Positions 1 to 13,062 of a DNA stretch of 64,000 nt are shown here, piece by piece. Below the pieces are notes generated by a model, which did no database searches, was not told where the DNA came from, and worked only from the letters and a program-made list of their open reading frames with translations. Source of the DNA: Anseranas semipalmata. Its lineage: Eukaryota > Chordata > Aves > Anseriformes > Anseranatidae. Location: positions 364,811-428,810 of the forward strand of contig VXAA01006435.1 of assembly GCA_013399115.1 (NCBI GenBank), in the 5' to 3' direction. The translations under genes were made by a program, and so were the position numbers. Positions within the stretch are counted from its first letter, which is position 1, and each line of letters opens with the position of its first letter.

Positions 1-365
1 GCCCCTTGGCCTGGGGCTGGGAACAGACCAGGATGTCCAGTCCTCTAGCCTCGTACAAGGGATCTAGCTTGATCCTTTTTATCTCATCACAACTGTCCAA
101 GAGTTCCCTCAGGCAAGGATGTTCTGGACCATATATTTGTGGGATCAGCAAACCTGTCTTTCTTCTGATGAAAATTTTGTTTTCTTGTAAAACTTCTAAC
201 TTGCTGTGATCTGGTTTCCCTCAGGTAGTCAGGTCCTGTTCTGGCTCTGAGAAAAGTTGGGTGGGAATGTTGTCACAGAAGGTGTCAGGGCTTATGTCTG
301 TAATTGTTACAGCTCTGAACAGCATCTTTACTGGTACCTAAAGAGCTGTGCTTCCCATCCCCAAG
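1..365 (+). other. Intron 3 of FAAH copy A (5' part of gene outside window)
   Basis: No exon or repeat is recognisable here. The stretch lies immediately upstream of the exon-4 acceptor at 364-365, so by comparison with the complete copy at 21,184-31,312 it is intron 3. Exons 1-3, which encode the membrane anchor and the catalytic lysine, must lie left of the window. Confidence 0.6.
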
Positions 366-3300
366 GGCCATATCTCCTCTGCTGGGATGGTGAAGTTTCT
401 GGGCCAAGTGAAGGAAGAAGACAGCGTCATCGTCCAGGTTCTAAAGAGCCAGGGGGCAATCCCCTTCGTGAAAACCAACATCCCACAGACAATGATAAAG
501 TAATTTCATGTTCGCCTTCCTGAAAACACTATGTCATGCAAATCTTGTGATCTGAAAGAGAGTGGGCCCGCATGCACAAGCTCCCACTCTTGTCCAAACT
601 AATCATGCACAGTGAGTTAATTGCCTCCTCATTTCAGAGTCATTCTATCCTCAGTCTTTCTGCAGAATGCTACAGAGAAATTATTTCTCTTATATTTGAT
701 GCCTCTATATTCATAAGCTAACTGTCCCAACAAATCTACTTCACACTGATCCTACCCTCCAGGATTAATTCCACACTCATCCCTGCACAGATGCTCTGTG
801 CCTTGTATTTATGGTTTGCAGAGACAAAAGTACCTCACTCACCTGCTGTTCTTCCTCTCCCCAGCTATGACTGCAGCAATCTCATTTTTGGCCAGACGCT
901 GAACCCCCTCAACCACCAGAAAACCCCTGGGGGCTCCTCAGGAGGGGAGGGAGCTCTGATCGCAGGGGGAGGCTCCATCCTGGGCATCGGCTCAGATGTT
1001 GGTGGCAGCATCCGCCTGCCGTCCAGCTTCTGCGGGCTGTGCGGGCTCAAACCCACAGGCAACAGGATCAGGTACATCCCGTCTGTCCCCTTCTCCACCT
1101 ACTGTGGAGGCTGAAGTGTCCCCCACAGTGCATCAAACTACACAATAGATGTCCGTGTTTTCCTCCAGGTTTAGGTTACCACACTAATCTGCCTGTTTCA
1201 TTTCATCAGGTAGGGCTAAGGACTCTATTGATGACCTCCATGACACATGATGACCTCCAACTGTTAACGCGATAAAGACTTAATTTATGAGCCCTACTCA
1301 GGAAGCTGAAAGCAAATGCTGCAGGAATATTTCCTTTTATATGTCTTCCAGCCCTTGCATTGCTTGTAAGAGTTTTCTGTTTATCAGAGCTGGTTTATTC
1401 CCAGATGAGGAATTACATGCAACAAGGAAAGGAAATGATAAAAACCATCTCTAGCCCCTAGCAGCTTACAGCCCCTGGAAGTCTTCCTAGTCTAGAAAGT
1501 GTCAAGTCTTTGCAGGACCTTTTGCCCTCCTAGATGTTGACTGAGGGCAAATAGGAAGCCTGCTACACAGCATGGTGACTTGCCTTATAGTGAGAGCTGC
1601 TCCTAATCTGCTTCTCCCATTATGTTCCTAGCAAACTGGGTGTGGTTTCTCCTCTCACAGGAATGTACTCAGGTAAGTCCATCCAGATGATATACTACTA
1701 CTGTAAACCTACACTTCGTGCATCTCCTTCTATTGCTGAAATGGCAGCAAAAGTGCTTGTTCATTTATGTGTTTCACAACCAATTAAGACAGGTAATCTA
1801 TTAGACCAGAGCCTGCCCTGTGCTATTACCTTTTTGTGCCATTTTTTCTGTTCTGGATTGAGATAGGTGTTAACTGCATCAGAGCAGAATTGAAGCAACA
1901 GCCGTTCAGGCAGTGCAATGCACAGCGGTGAGAAATGTGAGATGTGTATCCCAAAGGCCTGGGATATTTCACTGGATGGTTTGAAGAAACTCTGCTGGCC
2001 CCACTTGCTGCCAAGCAGTATTGCTGTTGGCAGTATGGCTGTAGTCCTTCCTCCTCTTGAGTGGGACTTGTGCCTGCAGAAGCCTGGCCCAGAAGGTCAA
2101 CCTCAGTAGGTGGCACCATGCCTCTTTGAGATTTAGGGACCGTCCCTGCTGGGCTTTCTTGCTCACTTCTTGCACAGACATTACATTCATTCCCCATTCC
2201 TCTTCCTGGACCTGAATGAAACTCCTCTCTGCTGGGCCACCACCAGTTACTATAAGAGAGCACCAGGCAGTGATGGGATCTTTGTGCTTGCAGTGGCGGG
2301 GATGGTGGGGCCAATGGCGAGAGATGTGGACAGCCTGGCCCTCTGCATGAAGGCACTGCTCTGCGAGGAGATGTTCCGGCTGGACCCCACCTTGCCTCCC
2401 ATCCCCTTTGATGAGGAGGTAAGGCTCAGAGGCAATCCGGTGCCTCCATTTGGCCAGCACCAAAGTGAGATCTTGGGAGACTCCTAACTGGTTTTATGTC
2501 TCAAGATAGTGAAAGACCCAGAAAAGCAAACCTCCCTCTGAACAGAGGGGGCCCCAGCATGAGCAACCACAAGAAGAAGCCACATAGCAGGGTCAACAGG
2601 CCCCTGCTGGCTTGCCCTAATGAGACCTGCTGGATATTGATCCCCTGCTCTTCCCTTCTCAGCAATGCCCAAGACAAGCTTGTTGGCTCCATCCTGGCCA
2701 AATTCCTAAAGGAGCTGTTTTTTTCTGATCAGAGAAATTCCCTCCTCACACCTTTAATGAGAGACTGGTTCACTTAAGTCACTGACTTAAGAAATCATTG
2801 CCCTTTGCCATTAGTTCTCTACTTCTACCATCTGATTGCTGCTTTCTGGCTCAGGTCTTAGGATCCTAGGATCTTTCAATTGTTCCTGATATACGGGCAA
2901 TACAGACCAGTCACTTACCCTCAAGGAACAGGCCCCTGAACTCTGTCCATAGCCAAGCAGTCTGTTCAGATGCTATTATATCTGCTATCTCAAAGGTGGG
3001 ACAAGTTCACGTGGCAGGAAGTAGTGTTGGAAAGACCACATCAAGGACCACTGCTGTAGCTCTGTCTTCTGGGCATCAGTGCTTTCCACCAGCCCTATTG
3101 CTCCTGTCATTCCTCCAAAACAGGAGACCTCAGTTGCTGCCTTCCTAAGCCCTGGGAATAGTCTGCTAGTCTCATGTGTCAAGCGATGGTTCCTCTCCTC
3201 ACAGGTTTACACCAGTTCAAAGCCACTTCGGATTGGGTATTATGAAGGAGATGGCTACTTCCAGCCCTCACCCAGCATGAAACGGGCCGTCCAGCAGACC

Positions 3301-6300
3301 AGAAAGCTCCTCCAAGAAGCAGGACATACGGTAGGTTTTCATGCTTGTGGTTACCAAGCGCTGTTGTCCTTCTGCTCCTTACAGAATTTGGACAAGTCAT
3401 TTCACATCTCCTCTTTCACTGCCCTTAAGACAGGGTCATCCCTCCCTGCTGTAAGGATCACAAAGGGGAAGGCAAATGTAAATGTCTGTTTCACAAACCA
3501 AAGTAATCTTGTATATGTTCCTGGCCCAGCAGACAGGAGAATCACCTTCAGATATCTCCAAGTCACTCTTCTATAAAGCCCAGTGTAGAGCACTGTGCTT
3601 TTTTTTCCATCATGTTTGGTATCCCCATAAATATCAAACTTGCAGCAGCTTCCATGATCCCTCAGCTGCTGAATCCAGTTTACAGATTTCTTGGTGGGCA
3701 AGGGGGTTGGAGCAGTTGACACCTCCCCCCTCCTGTCTGCTTTTCTAGCCTAAATTATGCTGTGATTCCACTGATGGCAATTTCTATATTGGTGCTGCTC
3801 CAGTTATGAGTATAAATTAAAAACACTTGGTGTTTTGAAGCCTCTAAATATTCTTCTCTAAGGAGTGGAGAAGTGGAGCCCATGCCAAGTCACATCATAA
3901 ATAGGTGGTAATGCCTTGGAGACAGGAAAGGACAGTGGGCAGGTGGCACCAGCCCATCTCCCTTTGAAAATGGAATTTTGCAGAGTGACAAAGCCCCTGC
4001 TGCAAATCCCCAACCTCCATCTGCTCTGCATCCCTATGTACCAGGAGCAGCTGGTAGGTGGCCCACAGTCATGGTGCCCAGCTGTGCCTGGCACATTGCT
4101 CCATAAACGTGTAAGGCCCAGTGGAGCCTGAGGCAAAAGACAGTTGTGTGAGCTGCCCAGAGAAAACCTACCATGTCCCTTATGCTTGAGAAGGCATTGC
4201 AGTGGCAGGCTGTAACCCAGCATGACCCAGGCGGGGGTGCAGAACGGCTGGCCACACACTCCTGCTTTGCTACAGCAGCGAGGAGGGCCTCAGCTTCCCA
4301 CCACTTCCCACTCACCTCCCTAGAGAGGCAGGGAGGTTTAAAGAGGGCTCTGTGAATTATTTGTCTTTCTTGCCTCTTGAACGGGGATGGTTTTCCTGCA
4401 GCTTGTTCCCTTCGCACCACCCAAGATTGACTACGTGGTAGATGAGCTGTTCACTAGAGGGATTTTCTCAGATGGTGCTGCTCACCTGGTGGACTGCTTG
4501 TGAGTAAAACTCGTTTGCTTCCACTGCTAGCCCTGCGACTTGGCACTGTATGGCCAGGGGATGCATCCAGAGTGCTTTTATTCCTGTGGGTGCATACCAA
4601 AGAGCGGGCAGCAGAGGAGCGATTGCTGGAATGGTAAAATCAACAGCAACCAGTTCACAAGAGTAGGTCACATGCATGGATAACCCTGTAGGGTAATAAC
4701 ATGGCATGTGTCAGCACTGCTCCCCGCTGCCGCTCCCTCCTCCTCACACTCTGCCCTGCTCCAGCCCGGGCTCCCCACCGGCCGCGGTTCCTGTCAGAAA
4801 GCCTGCTGCACCGCCGGCTCTCCTCAGGCCGCAGGGGGATCCCTCTGCTGCCGCCTGGAGCACCTCCTGCCCTCCTCTCACCCTGGTGCTCACAGGGCTA
4901 TTTCTCACTTTTTTTCCCCCCTCACTCCTCTTCCTGTAAGTCGTTTTTGTCCTTTCTTATATACACCTTCACAGAAGTACCACCACCGTCACTGAGGGGC
5001 CCAGCCGTGCCCTGCCGTGAGGCTGTTGGAGCCAGCTGCAGCTGGCTGTGACCGGCATGGGGCAGCCCCGGCCTCCCCTCACAGAGCTGCCCCTAAGCGC
5101 CAGGCAGCGCCCTGTGCCTCTCCCTCCACACGTGCTAGCAGATGCAGAGTCCATCCCTCTGCTCCATTTCAAGGACATCTACCACAGTCTAACCCTAATT
5201 CTTCTGCATCTCAGCAGCTCTGAAACATCAGTGCACAGCAAATGAGCTCCCTGCCTACAACTGGGAGGCTGTTGATGGCTGGGCAAAAGCACCACACCGT
5301 CCAGGTGTCATGGAGGGTGAAGCCGGAAGAACAGTCTGGAGAATGTCCTCCTCGCTTGTCTTCTGGGCTTGGGGTCCAAGTTGAACCCAGCTCTGGACTT
5401 GATTCTGGGGTAGTGTTGGCCATCCCCAGATCTTGCACCCTCTGGCACAGGTCCTGACTACCCCTTCACTCTCTGCACTTCCAGCAAAGGAGACATCGTG
5501 GATCCCAACCTGAAATCCCAGTTCAATACTTACAGGCTTCCTGCTGTGGTGAAAAGGATCTTGGCTATCATTTTGAAACCCATAGTAAGTATGTGGACAT
5601 TTTATCTGTGTTATAGGAAGCCTGCAAGGTGGGGAAGTTTCCACATAAAGGGAGGTGGACTATTCCACTTGGAGTGCTTTAGCACTTCATGTCAAAAGTC
5701 AGATGGTTTTCAAAGGGAAATACATTTAAGTAGACTTAGTCCCTAAGCAAGGATCTAAACAGCATCTCCACATCCAGGAGATGCTCTCCAGGGCTAACGG
5801 TGTTGTATAGAGCCTTATTTCCGTAGGTTGTTGTGATTGAATGTACAAGTTAATGTTGGAGTAAAATCACCTCGTTGGAAACTGTACCTGTTCTTCAGAG
5901 CCACTTCTGCTAGGACAAGAAGTGTGCCCAAAATACAGCGTCATGGTAGCCATCAGTTTCAGCTGCGTTGTTGTTGCCTAATCCTAAATTTTTCCTCTTC
6001 CCTCTGAAAGTACCCACGAATCGCTCGGGATCTCAGCGCTCTCTGTGGAGTGGGGTAAGTGGCACTGAAGTAGCTCTAGAGGAGGGGATGCATGTGGATG
6101 TGTCCACTGGGTTTGCACAGGCAGATGCCAGCTTGCTGGGCAAAGTGCTGTCACGGGGCTGTGCAGCACAGACTAAGCCTGCATGAATGCATGCTGCCTC
6201 AACACCACCTGGACTCAGCATGGTGTTATCCAGGGCTATGCAGCCAGAGATTATTTTAAGAGCTCATCGTGGCAGGGCTGGGATGTCTCAGCACAGACAG

Positions 6301-9300
6301 ATACAAGCTGCTTTCCTCAGTGTCAGGGGGATGCTGGTACCCAAAGCAGCATGTGCCAATGTAATGCAGAGGTATCTGCGTGTGGATGCAGTATGGTGTG
6401 AAATACAGACCCCTCTGAGAGAGACAAAGAAAAAAAACAAACTGAGAGCAGCTGAATTTGAAAGACTGCCATGTTTTTGTGTAGGTGCCAGAACAAATGG
6501 AAACATGGTGGTAAGCTCTTTTGGTGTACCTGTAAGTACATGTGAACCCTGTGCAATCATCTAGGTGATACTATAGCTTGTTCCCAGAACGGTCATGCAG
6601 TTTCCATAACAATGGGCTATAAAGTGCATTTTTTTAATGTTTTCTGTTGCCACAGTCCCAGTGCTGATTAATTCTGCCACCTTTCCAGGTCTGCCAAAAA
6701 CCTATGGGATCAGCATGGAGCAGTGGCGGTAAGGTGATTTCTTTTTCCTTACTAAATATAGTAAGAGATCCCTAAAGTTTCTGAGCAGTTGCTTTCAGCT
6801 CTGTGATGGATTTGGTGTTGGAAATGGATCGTGTGGAAATGAAGGGGCTGGGATTTTCATTGAAAGTCAGTCTTTGCAAAAAGCGTTAAGAGCTCAAGGC
6901 AATAGATATTCATGTGGAGGTCTCTGCTTGCTGGAGGATGCCACAGAGCTGCTCACTGACTCCCTGCTGCAGAATGAGGGAGAGTATTGAAAAAGGTAAA
7001 AGTGAGAGAACTCATGGATTGAAATAAAGATATTTTAATAAGAAAGAAAAAAAAAAGAGAGAGAGAGAGAGAAAAAAAAAAGCAAGCTATGCAAAATATT
7101 ATTGGTCACCACCAGCCAACTGGTGCCCAGCCAGTCCCTGAGCAACACCAGCCCCCCCTGCCAACTCCTCCCAGATTTGTTGCTCCGCATGATGCCACCC
7201 ATGATGGTATGGGACACCCCTGTGGCCAGTTTGGGTCGGCTGTCCTAGCTGTGTCCCCTCCCAGCTCCTGGTGTACCCCCAACCCCCTTGCTGGCAGGGC
7301 GGTGTGAGAAGCTGGAAAGGCCTTGGCTCTGTGTGAGCACTGCTCTGCAACAGCTAAAACACGGGTGTGCTGTCAACATTATTTTCATTCTAAATCTAAA
7401 ACACAGCACCATACCAGCTACTATGAAGAAAATTGACTCTATCCCACCTGAAACCAGGACAGAGTCAAAAATTGTGGTTGTGAACAATTTGGCTCAGGTC
7501 TATTTCATATGAACTCATTTCTGGTTCAGGAATGTAGGACAGGAAGCATTGTCCTGGACAGCTGAGTCCAGTGCTGCTCACAACCCACTCAGATTCCTCT
7601 TCAAAACTAGCTGAATTTTGCATTTGTATTTGTTTTTATTCACCACCTCCTCTCCTCCCTGCTCTGATATTTGGAAAGCTTTGTATTGCCCTTGTTTATT
7701 CACTTGCAGTTTATTCTCATTTTATTCCTGTCCTTGAGTTTAAATAGCACATCTCCTCTCTGGTATTTTCCACTGCCTCCCTCATCCTTGATTTATTTAT
7801 AGAGAGCAATTGTATCCCCTTTCAGCTGGTGTTTTGCAAGGCTAAAGAAGCTGAGCTGTTTTAGTGTCTCCCCACGAGCCAGGATCTGCGTTCCCTGGGA
7901 CACCCTCACAACCCTTCCTGAGAACAAACATGCCCCCAGCCTGCACCACGCGGCTCCATCAATGTCAGTCGTGAGATGGAAGTACATGCTCACCTGCAGC
8001 AGGTCTGACAGACTGTAGTTCAGAAGTAAAACTCCTATAAACCAGCCTGGTCACTCCTACCCTCCTATCTCCACCCCACCCACAAAAAAAAAAATCTCAA
8101 AAAGATTTGTCAGCCTCAAAGATATTTTGGATTGTTTTTCTTCAGCAAAACCATTATTCACAGTTTTTACTGCAAACAAGAGCTGATCCAAAAGTTTTGG
8201 CTAGCTACCAGCTTTCCTCTCAGAAAAAAAAAAAAAAGAGATTAGCTGCACTGGCTCTATTTCCTGGAAACCCTCTCTTTTGTCAAACTTTCACCAGGAA
8301 GGATCTCAGACTGCAGATGGAATCTGAGGTCAAATAAAAAACAGCCTTGTGGTTGGGGCTTTCATGAGTGATGTGGGAGACCCTTGCACAGAAAACTTGG
8401 GGTGAAAGAGTTGCACAGAACAGGGGCTGGAACATGGCACAAACGTGTCCTATAACCAGGGTAGGCTGCAGAAGTAGCCACGCTCTGGTCCATCCATATC
8501 TATTTACTAAGAGAAAGTAGAACAGCTCTTTGAGGATGGGTTCATTCATTGCTGGATGTTCAGCAAAGATGTAGAAAACCAAAATGCAAGTCTAGATCTT
8601 TCTTGGATGTACAGTACAAACCCAGAGTTGTGCCTCCTACATCATAGAGAAGACTGCAGGCTTACCTAACTGTCCCTTGCTCCTTCTCTTTCTTACCTGT
8701 ATCCTGATGCAGAATGAAAGAAGGTTTTGTGAAAATATTTGGAATTCATGTCTTCTATTCAAGATTATTCTACCAAAATAACAAAGCTTTTAGGAAATGG
8801 ATTTTTTAGTCAGCTGAACATAATTCTTTGAATTACTGTTGATTTCCATTCAATCAAATTGGAAGACAAAATTGTGCAAAAGAAGGATTGGATTAATACT
8901 GAAAGGAATCAACTCTGAAATGCCCACCTAGCACCAATGTCTAGGTCTGAGGACATGGTATTCTGCCAGGAAACCTAAAGGTGGAAGAACAAAACCCATT
9001 GGCTCTTACAAAGCAAGCTCAGATTTGATTTGATTTTTCACTTTTATCCAAGCAGGCTTTTTTTGTCCTTTTTCCTTGCTGTAGGCATTGATCTGCCACT
9101 GCTGTCCAACCAACATTGCTTGTCATCCACTCTGTCTTTTCCTCTAGGTTTACCGCACCGAATTCATTGCTAAATGGAGAAAGCAAAGACTGGATGTGAT
9201 TCTTTGTCCTGTGCTGGGTCCAGCCTTTAACCATGGCTATGCTGGGAAGCTGTTTGGTAATCTTCATTGAGATGTCTCTAGATGCATCCATGGTGGTGTT

Positions 9301-10651
9301 TGTGGGCACAGCAGGAGCAAGATATTTTGGTCTCTTTGACATTCCCCAAATTTCACTCTGGGGAAGATAGCAAAGGGGAGGTCTCCTCTGGGTGGGTCTC
9401 CCTGTGTCTGAGCTGCAGATGTTTGGATTATTATGGAACAGTATTTAGTGACTCATCTGTCCCAGTCATTACTGGGTGACTTTCCCCTGCGTCATCTGTC
9501 TTGCAGAGAGTGCTCAAGAGGATAGCTGTTAGAGTTGTGGCAGGCCTTAGCACAAGACCAGGCTCTTCTGAGTGTGGCCATCTATGTTGCCCAAGATTTT
9601 GGAAATAGCAGAAAGGCTAAGTTGCCTCTGACTTGCAGAAGGAGGCAATTTGATAGCTTCCTGCAAGCAGACAGGGTCCTCTATTTCTCTAGCAGCAGGC
9701 TTCTGGGATCCAAAATGCCCAAGATGGTGGTACAGACCTGGACATCTGGATTAGCTTGAAAAGATAGTCAGGATTTTTCCCTGGGGTATGGATGACATAG
9801 ATTCAGACTCTGTCTGGATCAGGTCAGATACTCATATCTATCTCTTCCAGAGCAGACCTAATCTCCACCATGACTGACTGGTGAGGGCACGGGGTTCTCT
9901 CTGATTTCCGCAGCCATGCAGCCCTCAAACTTGCCCACCAGAAGTCCCTTTGAAAACAGCACGTTTTCATGGTCTCTTTAGGTCCAGCAACTCCAGTACA
10001 GAATGCCTTCAAACCAAATTATCATCTGAAAGTCTTTGCTGGCCCAGCACACTTAAATTTTGCCACTTTGCATGCTCTATGTGATCTTTTCCAGCTGCGA
10101 CCTCGTATACCAACTTATACAATGTCTTAAACTTCCCTGCTGGAGTGGTGCCAGTCAGCACAGTCACAAGAGCTGACGAAGAAGAACTGAAGCATTACCG
10201 AGGGCACTACGGGGACCCTTGGGATAAGAGGCTGAAAGAGGTCAGCAGGGAAAGAACTTAAGTCCTCGCAGAAGGCTATGACTGGCACATTGTCCCCTAT
10301 CTTCTCTCCATCTCATGATGAGAGTGGGAGCTTCTTTAGTAATGTGGTTGCATATACCATGTTACTACCCTGAATGTGGTGCAGATCAGCTGGTGTACGC
10401 CAGCCTGCTGTCTGTCCCCTTGCATGTCTTTCCTTGTCTCTCTTTCTATACTGTCAAAAGACAGCATTCTCTTGTGTGCCTCTGTGGGTGCTCTGACTCA
10501 ATACCACACTTAATTTTTGCAGGCTGTGGAAGGAGCTGTGGGGCTGCCTGTGGCTGTCCAATGCGTGGCTTTGCCATGGCAGGAGGAGCTGTGCCTGCGG
10601 TTCATGAAGGAGGTGGAAACACTTACCCGTGGCACAAGGAGAAATGTGTGA
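366..10651 (+). CDS. FAAH: Fatty-acid amide hydrolase, tandem copy A (exons 4-15, 5' partial)
   Basis: FAAH is a membrane-bound amidase-signature serine hydrolase that degrades anandamide and other fatty-acid amides. In chicken a close relative is named vitamin D3 hydroxylase-associated protein. Exons seen: 366-499, 865-1071, 1632-1672, 2294-2418, 3205-3330, 4402-4499, 5485-5584, 6011-6054, 6689-6728, 9148-9256, 10095-10240, 10523-10651 (stop TGA). All have GT-AG borders, and lengths equal those of copy B exon by exon except the last, which is one codon longer. Phases join without a break and give 432 residues. Exon 5 holds the amidase signature [11 protein letters not shown] and the nucleophile block GSDVGGSIR, so both catalytic serines are present; the catalytic lysine would be in missing exon 3. 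Exon 15 carries [21 protein letters not shown]. Nothing in the visible part is broken, so this copy is probably functional. Next to it are a dead copy and a complete copy in the same orientation. Confidence 0.9.
7020..7082. repeat. A/G-rich simple repeat
   Basis: Purine-only low-complexity run (poly-A, then GA repeats, then poly-A) in intron 12 of FAAH copy A. It directly abuts the minus-strand LTR, of which it may be the decayed edge. Confidence 0.7.
7083..7490 (-). mobile_element. Solo LTR of ERVL-like family, minus strand
   Basis: The reverse complement of this stretch closely matches the plus-strand LTR at about 16,020-16,300. Both share the blocks for 'TAGCTGGTA..GTGCTG', 'GAGCCAAGGCCTTTCCAG', 'GGGAGGGGACACAGC' and 'CTGGCCACAGGGGTGTCCCA'. 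No internal retroviral sequence adjoins it, so it looks like a solo or truncated LTR inside intron 12 of FAAH copy A, antisense to the gene. Family assignment rests on similarity to the LTR that flanks ERVL-type pol remnants. Confidence 0.7.
7740..7930 (-). repeat. Ancient CR1/L3-type LINE relic, minus strand
   Basis: Phrases such as 'AATTGTATCCCCTTTC', 'TTTGCAAGGCTAAAGAAGC' and 'CTGTTTTAGTGTCTCC' resemble the antisense of an old amniote CR1/L3 LINE. Heavily decayed, inside FAAH copy A intron 12. Recognised by eye only. Confidence 0.4.
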
Positions 10652-10771
10652 TTTATCAGGATCTGCCTCCATTATGATAACTTTTCATTCCCTGCCCTTC
10701 TCTCCAGTCACCTTCTACCTAATGCACAAAGCAAAGTAGATAGCGACCTGCAGACTCTGAACCACCATTTC

Positions 10772-10788
10772 AATAAAATGGCAATAAA
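10772..10788 (+). terminator. Polyadenylation signals of FAAH copy A
   Basis: Two AATAAA hexamers (10,772-10,777 and 10,783-10,788) lie about 120-137 bases after the copy A stop codon, the usual distance for a short 3' UTR. Confidence 0.7.
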
Positions 10789-12269
10789 TGCTGTTTAAAA
10801 ACAATCAGCAAAATCTCATCTCTGTGCAAACTGTCCTTCTTTGTTAAATTGGGACAAAACTAAAAGAAAGGAATGAGAGTTCATGTTGGCCCAAAGGAGT
10901 CCAGTAACTACACTGAAATGGTATTTGGTGCATGACATGAGGCCAAAGAGCTGTTTACCTCATTATTTTACTTCCAAAAGTGGGCAGTAACAGATGTTCC
11001 TGGAAGAGTGTAACCTGCTAAGTGCAGGATTCTTTCTTTAGCTGTGCCCTTAGTTGGCTTAGATAGTTTTTGGCAAAAAGTTGCATCAGTTTTAATAGCT
11101 GCCAAGAAAGCTCTTCTTCATGAACTCGTTGGGTCCCTTTTTGAACTCATTAGTTCTGTTGGTCTCCGTACCATCCAATGGCAGTGGGCTCTACAGTTTA
11201 ATTGGGCGGTGTGTAGTGGAAAGCTTCATTTTCTTTGTTTAAGTATATGCTGTCTGAAAGGTAACTAGTCTGTCTGCACTCCTGTTCCTCATTGTTTCTT
11301 CCAGTTAGGCAATGGGAAAATGAGATTGTTTCTTGTTGTTTGTTTATTTGTTTTTTTTTATTATTATTATTTAAAGAAACCTGAGTTCAAAAATTTCTGT
11401 GGCTACGTTTAGACCATTTGCACTTTTGGTACTTCCAGCTTCACTTTGAAAATTGTATGCTGTTTCTTGACCTATCTGTTGCACTCAAGGTGGATGAATA
11501 GGCTGGGAGGGAAGGTGGAAGCGATGGAGGAAAACAAAATGCTTTGAATAAGCAAGTGTGCCTGGAAGCAAGACATCAACATGAGTGATGATCCGTGCCT
11601 GCTCCAAGCCTGCATGTCTGTCCAGGTTACAGAGGCTGGAGATGGTATTTCCCCAGCAGGAGGAGAGGCACAGGGCCAGGGGCGATACCGCTCCTGTTAC
11701 ATATCCGCCATCTGCCCTTCAGCCTCCTCGGGGATGCACAGGGATGCTGTGCTCATCCAGCAGGGAGAGGAGCCGCAGCACAGCCCTGCTCCCAAAAGAG
11801 GCCCTGCCTTCGCAGGCTTGCTGCTGGTGACACCAGCCACAGAGCTCCTGCCTGATGGGGGTCGCCAAATTGCAGTGACCATCTCAGGTCAGGGGAAAAG
11901 AATTCCTAGCTGTCGTTTCGCAGGGAGGATGGGAGCTCACCACTGAACAGGTAACCTGCCTGGGTAGTATTCCTGGCTAGGAGGGGCACTGAGAGATCTG
12001 GGCAAGCACAGATCTTGTTTTGCAAGGAAGGGATGGTGTCCTTTGCTCATGTATCCCTCCCTATCTTTGCAAGACTGAATGAAGCGAAGGAATGCTATTT
12101 CTAAAAGAACTTTCCCCATGCATATCATGCATATTTTTGGCTCTGAAAAGGATTTACTGTTCCTCCCACTCTCCCCTCTCCAGCCTGCAGCCAGTCACTA
12201 GATCCCAGGATCCTGCAGTGTTAGCAGCTGTTCCCAGGACCCGACACCCAAAGGGAAGTCCTCACCACA
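10789..12269. other. Intergenic spacer between FAAH copy A and the broken copy
   Basis: No exon homology recognised. A T-rich stretch lies near 11,350-11,380. An open frame at 11,581-11,946 has no recognisable domain and no similarity I can name; I treat it as chance or upstream sequence of the dead copy. Confidence 0.5.
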
Positions 12270-13062
12270 ATCCAGCAGATACTGAAGCAGGTCCTGCCTG
12301 AAGCCAAGGAAGCCCCAGGGGTGCTCTCAGCCGTGGTCTGCAGCTCAGCTTCTGGTGCTGAAGTGGATGAGGTGGAGACAGGTCCAGAAGAAGATGGAAG
12401 ATGTGTGGGGGAGAGAAAATATGGGTTTGGACCAGATGCAGAGGGCTATTCAGGAATTTAAAGAGCAAGTAGCTGCCTCAGCTTGGCAGAAAGCAAAGCA
12501 CCTTCCTGAGTAAAACTCAGGGTCTTTTTAAAGACAAATTGTCCATGATGTCAGTTGGCATTGCTGCACAAACATGGGGGAAGAGTGGAGAGGGTGATGC
12601 TGAGAGCAGGATGGTGAACTCAGGCACTGAAACTCAAGGAGGGAAAGGCCTTTTGTAGGGCATAACTTTAGGTCTGAAGGAGAGTTCTTCCTCCAGACCT
12701 CCCCTGCACTGGTGAGAAGATGTCAGCTCCTTCCTGCTCCCATCAGCACAGTGCCACTGTGTTTTAAACCCTTCCGCAGCCCCTTCACCAAAAGCTCAGG
12801 CTGTGCTGCCCTCAGAGAGCTGCAGTGCATGTTTGCACTGCGCTTGTCCAGCCTCTTGGCACTGACTATAGTCAAGGCTTTGTTCTGTCTTGGAGAATTA
12901 GGTGGAAATGCTGCTTAGGCCAAAAGGACTTTGTTCCCACTAGTTTCCAGTTCCTCTTATCTCCAGCACAATATCTTGGATGTAGTCTTTGCTTTGATCA
13001 TTTTTCCTCCTCCTGATTTTAATAAGGACTTAAACCTGCTAATTTTTTTATTTAGTTTGCAG

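Noticed and set aside
4701..5051. Three overlapping open frames in a C/T-rich intron stretch
   Set aside because: All three plus-strand frames are open because of base composition; no domain, and it lies between FAAH exons 9 and 10.
11581..11946. 121-codon open frame upstream of the broken FAAH copy
   Set aside because: No domain, no splice partner, and other frames are also open over the same stretch.
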